DNA of 36,337 nt from positions 1 to 36,337 of the IMG/VR virus record IMGVR_UViG_3300020442_000237; one strand, 5' to 3'. Source of the stretch: a virus. Shown here one piece after another: positions 28,942 through 35,594 of this stretch. Each line of letters starts with the position of its first letter. The stretch's first letter is position 1. The position numbers and the translations under genes were made by a program. The notes under the pieces are model-generated. The model was not told the origin of the DNA and made no database searches. It saw only the letters and a list, made by a program, of their open reading frames with translations.

Positions 28942-28970
28942 ATGATAGCATCTACGGAACCAAAAGTCAA
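28942..28970 (-). promoter_or_regulatory. Early promoter TTGACT-N17-TATCAT
   Basis: TTGACT (28965-28970), 17 nt, TATCAT (28942-28947), 32 nt before the ATG of the 172-aa gene. The -35 box contains the TGA stop of the upstream gene. The AATGCTTGACTTTTGGT core is identical to that at 24799-24827. Confidence 0.85.
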
Positions 28971-29596
28971 GCATTTTTTTCAGAAATTTCTGCTTTCTTT
29001 TCAGTAACTTGTGTAGGGTCTCCATAATGAATGTATGTTTGGAGTACAAAAACGTCCTCAGATTCACCATTATTGTCGAATCTGTAAGGATATTCCCAAT
29101 TTGGTGGGTAAATTACTGCTCTACCCTCCTCTGCCTGTACACCTACATTCTGTCTAAAAAATTGTACCTTAGTTTCTGCTGTATTTAGGAAAAATAACAA
29201 TCCTACTGCACGAATAGAACTTGTAGCATCTCTGGTGTCTACAGTAACTACCACTTCTTTAGGATTTATTAATTTTCTAATTCTAAGTTTTTCTACACCT
29301 GCTCTATGAAAGATACCGGACGGCAATTTCAGGTGTTCCATGTAATGTTCTTGAAGTGTTAAACAAAAATCTACAAGTTGCTGTTTGACCTCATCTTGGT
29401 CCTCAGCATCGTCGGAGTAATTAACTTCAATAAATGTTTCCTTTTTAGTTTGATTGTCCAAATTTAATTTGAACGTATCAATCAGCAGTGAACAAATTTC
29501 AGGTGTGAGCGCTTGATCAAAGATCCTTAATGCTCCCTGAATTGTAAATTGTTCTGCGTCGGCTACTGCTTCGCTATCTCTTCTTCCGTCTTCCAT
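28967..29596 (-). CDS. Degenerate 2OG-Fe(II) oxygenase-like protein
   Basis: The second half has the core pattern of prolyl-4-hydroxylase-type 2OG oxygenases: VVVTVDTRDATSSIRAVGLLFFLNTAETKVQF (about 120-151), then EGRAVIYPPNWEYPYRFDNNGESEDVFVLQTYIHYG. Where active members have HxD the sequence reads TRD, and where the distal histidine lies it reads PYRF. The iron-binding triad therefore looks lost or rearranged. An inactive scaffold role is possible. The start overlaps the 29563-29793 gene by 31 nt; the visible ATG at 29596 has no ribosome site. Its TGA stop is part of the next promoter's -35 box. Confidence 0.6.
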   Translation of the reverse strand: MEDGRRDSEAVADAEQFTIQGALRIFDQALTPEICSLLIDTFKLNLDNQTKKETFIEVNYSDDAEDQDEVKQQLVDFCLTLQEHYMEHLKLPSGIFHRAGVEKLRIRKLINPKEVVVTVDTRDATSSIRAVGLLFFLNTAETKVQFFRQNVGVQAEEGRAVIYPPNWEYPYRFDNNGESEDVFVLQTYIHYGDPTQVTEKKAEISEKNA

Positions 29597-29793
29597 ACTA
29601 ACTTCACTCCACGTCTTGTTAATTCATTAATAAATTTCATTCTGTGCTTTCGTTTGCCTTTGTTAATTGCCTCAATAATTTCATCTGTAGGAGTGTTTTT
29701 CAAATAGTAGTGTTTCATAAAAGTCCTACCTGTTGGTTTCCCGTCCCTACCTCTGACGTTTTCTTTGTGACTTGGTTTAAACTTTGGTGGCAT
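29563..29793 (-). CDS. Small conserved T4-like protein, 76 aa
   Basis: MPPKFKPSHKENVRGRDGKPTGRTFMKHYYLKNTPTDEIIEAINKG, followed by a basic helix and the end RRGVKLVWKTEEEIAKQ. This is a sequence pattern I recall as very conserved in marine T4-like phages, of unknown function. I chose the ATG at 29793, which has AAGGAG 8 nt upstream; an in-frame TTG at 29811 has no ribosome site. The basic, short, turn-rich sequence suits an RNA- or DNA-binding role, but nothing proves it. Confidence 0.75.
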   Translation of the reverse strand: MPPKFKPSHKENVRGRDGKPTGRTFMKHYYLKNTPTDEIIEAINKGKRKHRMKFINELTRRGVKLVWKTEEEIAKQ

Positions 29794-29814
29794 AATATAA
29801 TCTCCTTTCAATAA

Positions 29815-30195
29815 TTATTTCTTAGCGTTAGTGTCATGCTCCTTTGCTGCACTATTAACATACAATCCGAACCATGCTGCACCGGCACCAACTAGGATTG
29901 AAATCAATCCACTTTGTTCCATACTTGGTTCTGGTAACTCCATAAACCAAATTGCCGCATAGTACACTAAAAATATATAAACACTCAAAAAAGCCCTTGG
30001 CCAAATTCTCCAACTATCTACTGTTCTAGCTAGATGAACCCATTTTTGCCAGGGGTTGACAGTTGAATCAGCCATTGCTTCTGCTAATTTTGTTTTGAGA
30101 TCTGCGTTTTCTTGAATCAAGTCCATGAACTTATTAAGGTCCATTTCGACTTCATTACGACTCATATCACCTCTAAACTCTTCTCTGTCTGGCAT
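29815..30195 (-). CDS. Two-pass membrane protein, 126 aa
   Basis: The first 50 residues are soluble and helical. Two hydrophobic segments follow: WPRAFLSVYIFLVYYAAIWFM (about residues 65-85) and SGLISILVGAGAAWFGLYVN (about 94-113). The GAGAAWFGLYV end is one I recall from membrane proteins conserved in marine T4-like phages, without a function. Holin-like topology is possible but its neighbours are replication genes, not lysis genes. GGAG lies 7 nt before the ATG, and it overlaps the upstream gene by 23 nt. Confidence 0.7.
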   Translation of the reverse strand: MPDREEFRGDMSRNEVEMDLNKFMDLIQENADLKTKLAEAMADSTVNPWQKWVHLARTVDSWRIWPRAFLSVYIFLVYYAAIWFMELPEPSMEQSGLISILVGAGAAWFGLYVNSAAKEHDTNAKK

Positions 30196-30949
30196 TGAAT
30201 AACTCCATATAATTTTTGTTTCTACCTTTATGCTTTAGTAGCATATTCGATAGGTCATTTGTATTTATATGTCGTTGCAGTTTGGCAAATGGAATATATC
30301 CTATCCTCATATTTGGATCTGTATAATCAGGCAATGCCAATCTGGTTTTCAATTTTTCGTGTAGCTCCTTTCCTCTCATTTCAAACATATCAAGTTGTTT
30401 CTTGCTAAACTCTCGTCCTAGCCAACAGAAAAAACTTGGCCGTGCCAAATACTGAGGCACATACTGAGACTTCTTAATTTTATAATCGTTACTAAAAACA
30501 ATCTCAGCAAAATGTTTTCCTACATGAGCATAATTAATATACAAATAACCAGGTTTGCGTTGTAATGTAAATTGCTTTGCATCCTCGTCATCTAATACCA
30601 ACTCTGCTCCTACTTCTTTACCAGGAAAATATCCCCATCTTCCTGGAAAATTACTTTTACTTAATTCATAATAATGAATAAGATTATTGAGCCTTTCCAT
30701 TTCATCATCATCTTCATGGTCAGCAAAATATTCATGTAGTTTATTCATATTATTGGTGGGTGATTTGCCTAACATATAAACAATCTTATCTATTTCATGT
30801 TTAATATCCTCTGCTTGGTCGCCCATAAAATAAAACTCTCTGCAAGTATCTAAATGTTCACATAGAAACTTACCAAACTTTATAGCCGTAGGATTGTCTA
30901 AAATATCCCACTTTACTCCATTAAAACTTAAAGTCTGAGAACTTGTCAT
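30173..30949 (-). CDS. Conserved hypothetical protein next to helicase, 258 aa
   Basis: Not recognised. Start chosen at the ATG at 30949, with AGAGGA 7 nt upstream; an ATG at 30982 would add 11 residues but has no ribosome site. The sequence is aromatic-rich, with a helical N-terminal half (CEHLDTCREFYFMGDQAEDIKHEIDKIVYML), a central GRWGYFPGKEVGAELVLDDEDAKQF, and a basic C-terminus with RPSFFCWLGREF. Overlap with the helicase gene (29 nt) suggests a replication-linked job. Confidence 0.7.
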   Translation of the reverse strand: MTSSQTLSFNGVKWDILDNPTAIKFGKFLCEHLDTCREFYFMGDQAEDIKHEIDKIVYMLGKSPTNNMNKLHEYFADHEDDDEMERLNNLIHYYELSKSNFPGRWGYFPGKEVGAELVLDDEDAKQFTLQRKPGYLYINYAHVGKHFAEIVFSNDYKIKKSQYVPQYLARPSFFCWLGREFSKKQLDMFEMRGKELHEKLKTRLALPDYTDPNMRIGYIPFAKLQRHINTNDLSNMLLKHKGRNKNYMELFNARQRRV

Positions 30950-32297
30950 CTTCTTTTCCTCTGTCAAATACTGGAATGTCAATGTTTGAATCTGTGATAT
31001 TTTGTTGTGCAGAGTCTTCTAAATCAAACAATTTCATCTTAGCTCTGTCAACACCTATCATAAATCTTTTGTTTCTTGTAGGATCAGCATATCTGTTCTT
31101 TAATTGTTTAACCATAAACTGTCCCATCTGTTCTAACTCTTCTGTACTAATTAAAGCAAACATTAAGTCTGCTGTAGCAGGAAGTCCAAAACTTTCTGAT
31201 GTATCCGTTAAGTCTACATCACTAGAATTATATCCTCCCCTTGTTGTTTGTGTAGCGCTTACAATAGGAACATCTTGTTCCACTGCTAAGCCCCTAAGTT
31301 CCTCTGCAATACTTTTAATAATTGTATAGGAGTTAGCACTACTGCCGGGCCTAAATCTTGAACTTGTACAAATATTCAAATAATCTATAAAAATAATATC
31401 AGGACTAAAGTTTCTTTTTAATTTAAGTTCATTAATAAGAGCCTTAAAATGTCCTGCGTGTGCTGAAGCTGTAGGATATTCTTTTACAATTAACCTACCT
31501 TCCATTTTGTTTCTAAGTTTTTCTATACGTTCAACATACATTGCCTTAGATAAATCTTTTAATTCCATAATAGGAATATTCATTAGATTAGCATCAATAC
31601 GTTCTGCTATTCTTTCCTCTGACATTTCTAATGTAATGTATAAAACATTTCTGTTTCTTGCTATACAAGCACTTGCCATATGACACATGAATAAGGATTT
31701 ACCTACACCTGTTCCTGCTAGTGCAATGTTTAATGTCTTATTAGATAGTCCACCTTCTGTAATCTTGTTGAACATTTCTAAATCAAACTCAACCTTTTCT
31801 TCTAGTCTATGATAATATTCATATCGTTTGTCAGCATCCTCAATAAAGTCGTGACCAACATTAGTATCAAAACCTACTTGTAATGCCTCAGATAAAATAT
31901 CAGGCAAGGCATCAGGACCTTTTTGTTTATCCTTACCATCAATAATTTGGATACTTTCCATAATACCCAAATAGATTGCCTTGTCCTTACAGAACTTTTC
32001 TGTTTCATCCAGTAACCATTGATAGTCTACTTCATTACCATTCAACGTATCAATAATTTCCATGCATTGTTTGTGTCCATCTTCATTTAAAGATTTATCT
32101 TCATCCAATGCAATCTTCAGAGCCTGCTTTGTAGGAGTGTTATTATATTTTTCAACAAATTTTGCTATAGCTCCAAATACTTTTTTGTCTGGATAATCTA
32201 GGAAATATTCTTCTTTAAGAAAAGGAACAACCTTACGAATGTAATCGTCATTCTTTAGTAAGTTTTCTAATATTAGTTTTTCAACTCTCTGTGTCAT
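30921..32297 (-). CDS. 41: Replicative DNA helicase (T4 gp41, DnaB family)
   Basis: The hexameric 5'-3' helicase that unwinds the fork and recruits the gp61 primase. Walker A is AGTGVGKS (194-201), the Walker B aspartate is D305 (IIFIDYLN), and the RecA-like core contains LYITLEMSEERIAERIDANL. The N-terminal helical domain typical of DnaB proteins fills residues 1-110. Length 458 aa is near T4 gp41 (475). The start overlaps the zinc-ribbon mini-gene by 17 nt, with no ribosome site of its own, so translation is probably coupled. Confidence 0.95.
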   Translation of the reverse strand: MTQRVEKLILENLLKNDDYIRKVVPFLKEEYFLDYPDKKVFGAIAKFVEKYNNTPTKQALKIALDEDKSLNEDGHKQCMEIIDTLNGNEVDYQWLLDETEKFCKDKAIYLGIMESIQIIDGKDKQKGPDALPDILSEALQVGFDTNVGHDFIEDADKRYEYYHRLEEKVEFDLEMFNKITEGGLSNKTLNIALAGTGVGKSLFMCHMASACIARNRNVLYITLEMSEERIAERIDANLMNIPIMELKDLSKAMYVERIEKLRNKMEGRLIVKEYPTASAHAGHFKALINELKLKRNFSPDIIFIDYLNICTSSRFRPGSSANSYTIIKSIAEELRGLAVEQDVPIVSATQTTRGGYNSSDVDLTDTSESFGLPATADLMFALISTEELEQMGQFMVKQLKNRYADPTRNKRFMIGVDRAKMKLFDLEDSAQQNITDSNIDIPVFDRGKEDDKFSDFKF

Positions 32298-32451
32298 TCT
32301 CTACAAAATCCTTATATACTTCTTTTACACACCGTTCACAGATATACATTTCCTCATCTTCATTATGAAAACAATATGCTTTGTCTTTATTAACGTTGAT
32401 GCGTTTGTTGCACCTATCACACTTTTTCGTATTCTGCTTCCACATCCTCAT
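32281..32451 (-). CDS. 56-aa zinc-ribbon protein between uvsX and helicase
   Basis: Two CxxC pairs: KCDRCNKR (C11, C14) and MYICERCVKE (C38, C41), separated by an acidic stretch, the layout of a small zinc ribbon. The ATG at 32451 lies inside the end of uvsX, has GAGGAA 7 nt upstream, and its stop lies inside the start of the helicase gene. A zinc-ribbon peptide fitted between recombinase and helicase could act in replication or RNA polymerase binding; that is inference. Confidence 0.75.
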   Translation of the reverse strand: MRMWKQNTKKCDRCNKRINVNKDKAYCFHNEDEEMYICERCVKEVYKDFVENDTES

Positions 32452-33493
32452 CTGAGACTTCCTCGCCCATTATTTCAATACCACCCATTGTGTACTTTTC
32501 CTGTACCCAATTTGAAAACGTGCTATCTTTTAAAATAGGGAGCCAGAACTCCTTCTTATAAGTATCCTTTTGTCTTACCTTTGCCTCAGGAAGTACCTCT
32601 CCTGTCTCAGGATTACATTTCTGATACCAACCATTACTAGGTTTAATAACGTGTCCAGATTCTAATGCCATATCTAACAAACCAGACCATTTACTTATGC
32701 CTGCTTCCCATGATACTTCAACAGGAATCTTAGACTTCTCTCTAACAAATCTAGACTTTTCAACATTAATTACAAATTCATAACCTGTAACTTCTGCTCC
32801 TGTTTTTTGTTGTCTTCTACCAATAATAAAAATGTTGTCTGCTGAATAATAAATGCCTGTACCGCCTGATACAACATCTTTAGGAAACAATCCAATCTCT
32901 TTATATGTGTGGTTAATAACAATAGCAGGAATGTCTTTAATTGTTAAGTGAGGTGTAATCATTCTAAACAAGGACTTCATTTGTTTAGCTCTTGTCATGT
33001 CTGCTACACTCTTACCTTCTAAGGCATCTTCTACTTCTTTCTTACTCGCTAAGTTTCCTACGGAGTCTACAATAATCATTACATTATCATCTCGTTCTAA
33101 CTGATTCAACTGTGCCATGACATCATGTTTAAGTTGTTCAATGTCTGCAATAGGAGCATGAACTACTCTGTTTGTATCAATTTGAAACGTTTCAAAGTAA
33201 GATTGTGGGGCACCAAATTCACTATCATAAAATAGGATAACTCCATCTTCATACTTATCTAAGAAACTTTTTGCTAACAACATACCAAATGCTGTTTTAA
33301 AGTGTTTACTAGGACCTGCAAATACTGTAAGTCCAGGTGTAAGTCCACCATCTAATTTACCACTCAATGCAACATTAACTGCCGGAACAGATGTTTGTAT
33401 CAAGTCTTTATCATTAAAAAATTTAGAATCAGATAAAACAGCAGTTTCTCTTATTGTGCTGTTCTTCTGTAATCTATCAACTAAATTACTCAT
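32417..33493 (-). CDS. uvsX: UvsX recombinase (RecA family)
   Basis: The T4-type RecA homologue, which forms filaments on single-stranded DNA for recombination-dependent replication. Walker A is GPSKHFKT (residues 60-67 from the chosen start), the Walker B aspartate is D143 (VMIIVDSVGNL), and the substrate loops follow (HTYKEIGLFPKDVVSGGTGIYYSADN). Start chosen at the ATG at 33493, with AAGGAG 5 nt upstream, rather than the GTG two codons earlier. Length 358 aa is normal. Its end overlaps the zinc-ribbon mini-gene. A promoter candidate lies within the upstream gene at 33549-33578. Confidence 0.95.
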   Translation of the reverse strand: MSNLVDRLQKNSTIRETAVLSDSKFFNDKDLIQTSVPAVNVALSGKLDGGLTPGLTVFAGPSKHFKTAFGMLLAKSFLDKYEDGVILFYDSEFGAPQSYFETFQIDTNRVVHAPIADIEQLKHDVMAQLNQLERDDNVMIIVDSVGNLASKKEVEDALEGKSVADMTRAKQMKSLFRMITPHLTIKDIPAIVINHTYKEIGLFPKDVVSGGTGIYYSADNIFIIGRRQQKTGAEVTGYEFVINVEKSRFVREKSKIPVEVSWEAGISKWSGLLDMALESGHVIKPSNGWYQKCNPETGEVLPEAKVRQKDTYKKEFWLPILKDSTFSNWVQEKYTMGGIEIMGEEVSDEDVEAEYEKV

Positions 33494-34271
33494 AGTCACT
33501 CCTTCTTTCTTTGTTGGCCTTTATAGCCGTATCCATAATATTGTTTGTATGATAACATAAACTTGAAGTATGTGTCAAGTCCTTTGGTAAACAAGTTCCA
33601 CCAAAACCTCTTTTGTCATCATGTCCCGGTACGTCCCAATGTGTACCACCCAAGTTGGGATCTTCTTTTAAATATCTTATTAAGCTATCAAAATCTGCTC
33701 CCGTGTTTTTACATATATCGTAAAAGTCATTTGCCAATGCCACTTTCATAGCAAGTGCTGCATTCCTTCCTATTTTAATCATTGATGCTGTCATAGGGTT
33801 TACTACTTTTACTCGTCGATTTAAGGAAGCTAGAGCCCATTGTAGTTTAGCTCCTGCTGCATATGCTCCTTCCAAAGGCCCAACATAATCACCTAGTATA
33901 ATAGGTATATCATTGTTGTCTACATCGTCTTTCCAATGTTTCTCTCTTAAGAATTCAGGCATAATAATAGGACAGGGATAAAATTGTTCTACAATATATA
34001 GGGTTTGGTCCGGGCCAAGCGTACTTCTAATAACGGGTTGGACGTGTTCCGGTAGAGTTTTTAGAATGGTGTGTACTATGGACACGTCTAACTTACCGTC
34101 TTTTAGATTTGTTGGTACACAAATAAAAGCATACTCAACACCGGACCAATTTTTTACTTCATGCCCTAATTTAGGATCATGAATTAAAACTTCTGTAAAT
34201 GTAGGAGTTTTACCAAGCAATCTATGTGTTGCTTTTCCTACAAATCCATAACCTATAATGGCTACCTTCAT
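33486..34271 (-). CDS. UDP-sugar dehydrogenase-like protein lacking the C-terminal domain
   Basis: The NAD-binding Rossmann motif is GYGFVG (7-12). NPMTASMIKIGRNAALAMKVALANDFYDIC matches the central helix of UDP-glucose/GDP-mannose dehydrogenases, and the catalytic cysteine is C227 in GFGGTCLPKD. The family oxidises UDP-glucose to UDP-glucuronate and is usually 390-450 aa. Here the protein ends at 261 aa, about 30 residues after the catalytic cysteine, so the UDP-binding C-terminal domain is absent. It may use another sugar donor, need a partner, or be a shortened phage form. It overlaps uvsX by 8 nt. Confidence 0.8.
   Translation of the reverse strand: MKVAIIGYGFVGKATHRLLGKTPTFTEVLIHDPKLGHEVKNWSGVEYAFICVPTNLKDGKLDVSIVHTILKTLPEHVQPVIRSTLGPDQTLYIVEQFYPCPIIMPEFLREKHWKDDVDNNDIPIILGDYVGPLEGAYAAGAKLQWALASLNRRVKVVNPMTASMIKIGRNAALAMKVALANDFYDICKNTGADFDSLIRYLKEDPNLGGTHWDVPGHDDKRGFGGTCLPKDLTHTSSLCYHTNNIMDTAIKANKERRSDYE
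33549..33578 (-). promoter_or_regulatory. Promoter candidate for uvsX inside the upstream gene
   Basis: TTGACA (33573-33578), 18 nt, TATCAT (33549-33554), about 55 nt before the uvsX ATG. It lies within the coding sequence of the dehydrogenase-like gene, so its sequence is also constrained by coding. The -35 box is a perfect consensus. Confidence 0.45.
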
Positions 34272-34621
34272 ATATTATTCTTCCTTATTTCTGATGCTGA
34301 GATACTTTCTATATCAGCATCCAAATGTTCTTGTTCAATTGTATAACCTACATCTCTACCATAGGTTATATGTGTAATGTTAGGTACTACTAATATTTCG
34401 TATTGTTCTCCATATATGTACCCTTCATGTTCTAGTTCTACCTTAATTAGTTCTGTCCTTTGAACAGCACTGTAAGGATTGTCGTCATCAATTTCCAAGT
34501 CCCTTAAAAGTATTATTACTTGGCCAGTCTTGGTAATTGCTCTTTTAAAAAGAGCTGTATGCCCTTCATGCCAGGGTTGAAATCTCCCAAGCATTTGCGT
34601 AGTTGGTTTAAGTTTATCCAT
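34268..34621 (-). CDS. HxGH adenylyltransferase (NMNAT-like)
   Basis: GRFQPWHEGHTALF (12-25) holds the HxGH motif (H18, H21), and ISASEIRK at about residues 107-114 is the ISxTxxR-type loop. Both mark the nicotinamide-mononucleotide/pantetheine-phosphate adenylyltransferase superfamily; the GRFQP form is nearest NMNAT. At 117 aa it is a minimal domain. Its first 106 nt overlap the end of the kinase gene in a -1 frame. Similar marine T4-like phages may carry the kinase and transferase as one protein (from memory), so this may be a split fusion. The ATG at 34621 has only a weak ribosome site. Confidence 0.75.
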   Translation of the reverse strand: MDKLKPTTQMLGRFQPWHEGHTALFKRAITKTGQVIILLRDLEIDDDNPYSAVQRTELIKVELEHEGYIYGEQYEILVVPNITHITYGRDVGYTIEQEHLDADIESISASEIRKNNI

Positions 34622-34956
34622 TTCTCTACTCGTATGTCATATTTCTCGACAGGTTCAAAAATTTTATTTGTATCTTCAAACCTTCCTTCTGCTATTGTAT
34701 CCATGTATATGACGTAATCTGGTTGTACAATAGCTCGATACTTTTTAAGTGGACAAACAAAATCAAATATCCCAAAAGGATAATCGTTAGCAAATCTCCA
34801 TGCCTGCCTTTCTCGTCCTTCATCTGTAAAGTCCCAATCTTTAAAATGTTCTCTAATAGTATCTGCGTTAAAATGTGGGACGCAAAAATGATATGCTAAC
34901 TCTCTAGCCAATGTAGTTTTACCACTACCAGGTAGTCCGCATATCAATATTTTCAT
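34516..34956 (-). CDS. P-loop kinase, adenylylsulfate-kinase-like
   Basis: P-loop GLPGSGKT at residues 7-14, NADTIRE (31-37) in the position of the APS-kinase GDNxR-type loop, DFVCPLKKYR and YVIYMDTIAEGRFEDTNKIFEP. This is a small phosphotransferase of the adenylylsulfate/nucleoside kinase type. After KYDIRVEKW the sequence reads through the start of the adenylyltransferase gene in another frame, and its last 35 residues look non-homologous. The natural end is therefore probably near 34610-34621, with the next gene its former C-terminal half. The ATG shares a base with the stop of the upstream gene and has AAGG 7 nt upstream. Confidence 0.75.
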   Translation of the reverse strand: MKILICGLPGSGKTTLARELAYHFCVPHFNADTIREHFKDWDFTDEGRERQAWRFANDYPFGIFDFVCPLKKYRAIVQPDYVIYMDTIAEGRFEDTNKIFEPVEKYDIRVEKWINLNQLRKCLGDFNPGMKGIQLFLKEQLPRLAK

Positions 34957-35138
34957 TAAAGCACCTTAAGTCTGGACTCAAGAGTTTTAATTTGTTCCTC
35001 TTTTTTCTTTGTCCAGTTTTTTTCATTGCGCTCTTTACCCTGCACAATTTTAGGGGTAAACTTAGATGCCTTAAGTCTTTCTAAAGCACCTTCTCTTCTG
35101 GCCTTTATGCCTTTCTTTCTCCAAGCATTTGTTCCCAT
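34956..35138 (-). CDS. Small basic protein, 60 aa
   Basis: MGTNAWRKKGIKARREGALERLKASKFTPKIVQ followed by a lysine/glutamate helix. Not recognised, but an AWRKKGIKARREGALERL opening seems familiar from small marine T4-like proteins. A strong AAGGAGG ribosome site precedes the ATG. The charge suggests nucleic-acid binding. It starts directly before the kinase gene (stop/start overlap of one base). Confidence 0.65.
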   Translation of the reverse strand: MGTNAWRKKGIKARREGALERLKASKFTPKIVQGKERNEKNWTKKKEEQIKTLESRLKVL

Positions 35139-35333
35139 TTATACCTCCTTAAGTTTTTCTTTTAACCACTCATCTTCACCATGATAAGTAGGACAACCGT
35201 CTGTCTGCAATAATTTTTCACATAACATTTTTGTTTCGTAAATTTTTTGTTTGCACGCCCAGCCATTAAATCCATCCATACGTGGATCTGTCATCACACT
35301 ATACCAATTATAGATTTGTTCTTTAACTCCCAT
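35139..35333 (-). CDS. Small hypothetical protein, 64 aa
   Basis: Not recognised. Sequence MGVKEQIYNWYSVMTDPRMDGFNGWACKQK continues into a cysteine-bearing helix (YETKMLCEKLL) and DGCPTYHGEDEWLKE. Three cysteines and two histidines could bind metal, but there is no clear motif. It starts by sharing one base with the stop of the 35333-35482 mini-gene and is followed immediately by the basic 60-aa gene. Confidence 0.6.
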   Translation of the reverse strand: MGVKEQIYNWYSVMTDPRMDGFNGWACKQKIYETKMLCEKLLQTDGCPTYHGEDEWLKEKLKEV

Positions 35334-35482
35334 TATAATTCCTCGTAAATGCCTAATATCTCAGCAATTAAAAATCCAACTAGGAAGACCTCAATCATCC
35401 ATAGTCCCCAGATACAAGAGCCGATTCTAACACCACTCTTAATCATACTAATTTTAAAATGACTATCTCTATTATCCTTCAT
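35333..35482 (-). CDS. 49-aa membrane mini-protein
   Basis: Three ATG codons stand in a row; the third (35482) has AGGAG at the correct 6-nt distance and is chosen. The peptide is basic at the start (MKDNRDSHFKISMIKSGVR) and then has one long hydrophobic segment (IGSCIWGLWMIEVFLVGFLIAEILGIY). The stop shares a base with the next ATG (TAATG). Single-pass membrane protein of unknown function, in a small-gene row with the 40-aa gene upstream. Confidence 0.65.
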   Translation of the reverse strand: MKDNRDSHFKISMIKSGVRIGSCIWGLWMIEVFLVGFLIAEILGIYEEL

Positions 35483-35594
35483 CATCATCTCCTAATCCTG
35501 GTAAACCTTCAAAATACCCATCTATCATAAAGTAAATTGCTAAGTTAGCTATGATACAAAGTATAAACAAATACCAACCTGCCATTATATCCAT
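35472..35594 (-). CDS. 40-aa membrane mini-protein
   Basis: MDIMAGWYLFILCIIANLAIYFMIDGYFEG, one hydrophobic helix followed by an acidic tail. AAGGAG lies 5 nt before the ATG at 35594, itself inside the end of the 35585 gene. It overlaps the 49-aa mini-gene by 11 nt. The two overlapping membrane mini-proteins resemble the pair arrangement of small phage toxins, anti-holins or exclusion proteins, but no family is claimed. Confidence 0.65.
   Translation of the reverse strand: MDIMAGWYLFILCIIANLAIYFMIDGYFEGLPGLGDDDEG

Noticed and set aside
8242-30269. TATAAATA words at 8242-8249, 21194-21201, 23833-23840 and 30262-30269
   Set aside because: All lie inside well-supported coding sequence, where aat/ata codons explain them, and are not next to gene starts. 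The one at 30262 (66 nt before the 30195 start) could be real but has no other support.
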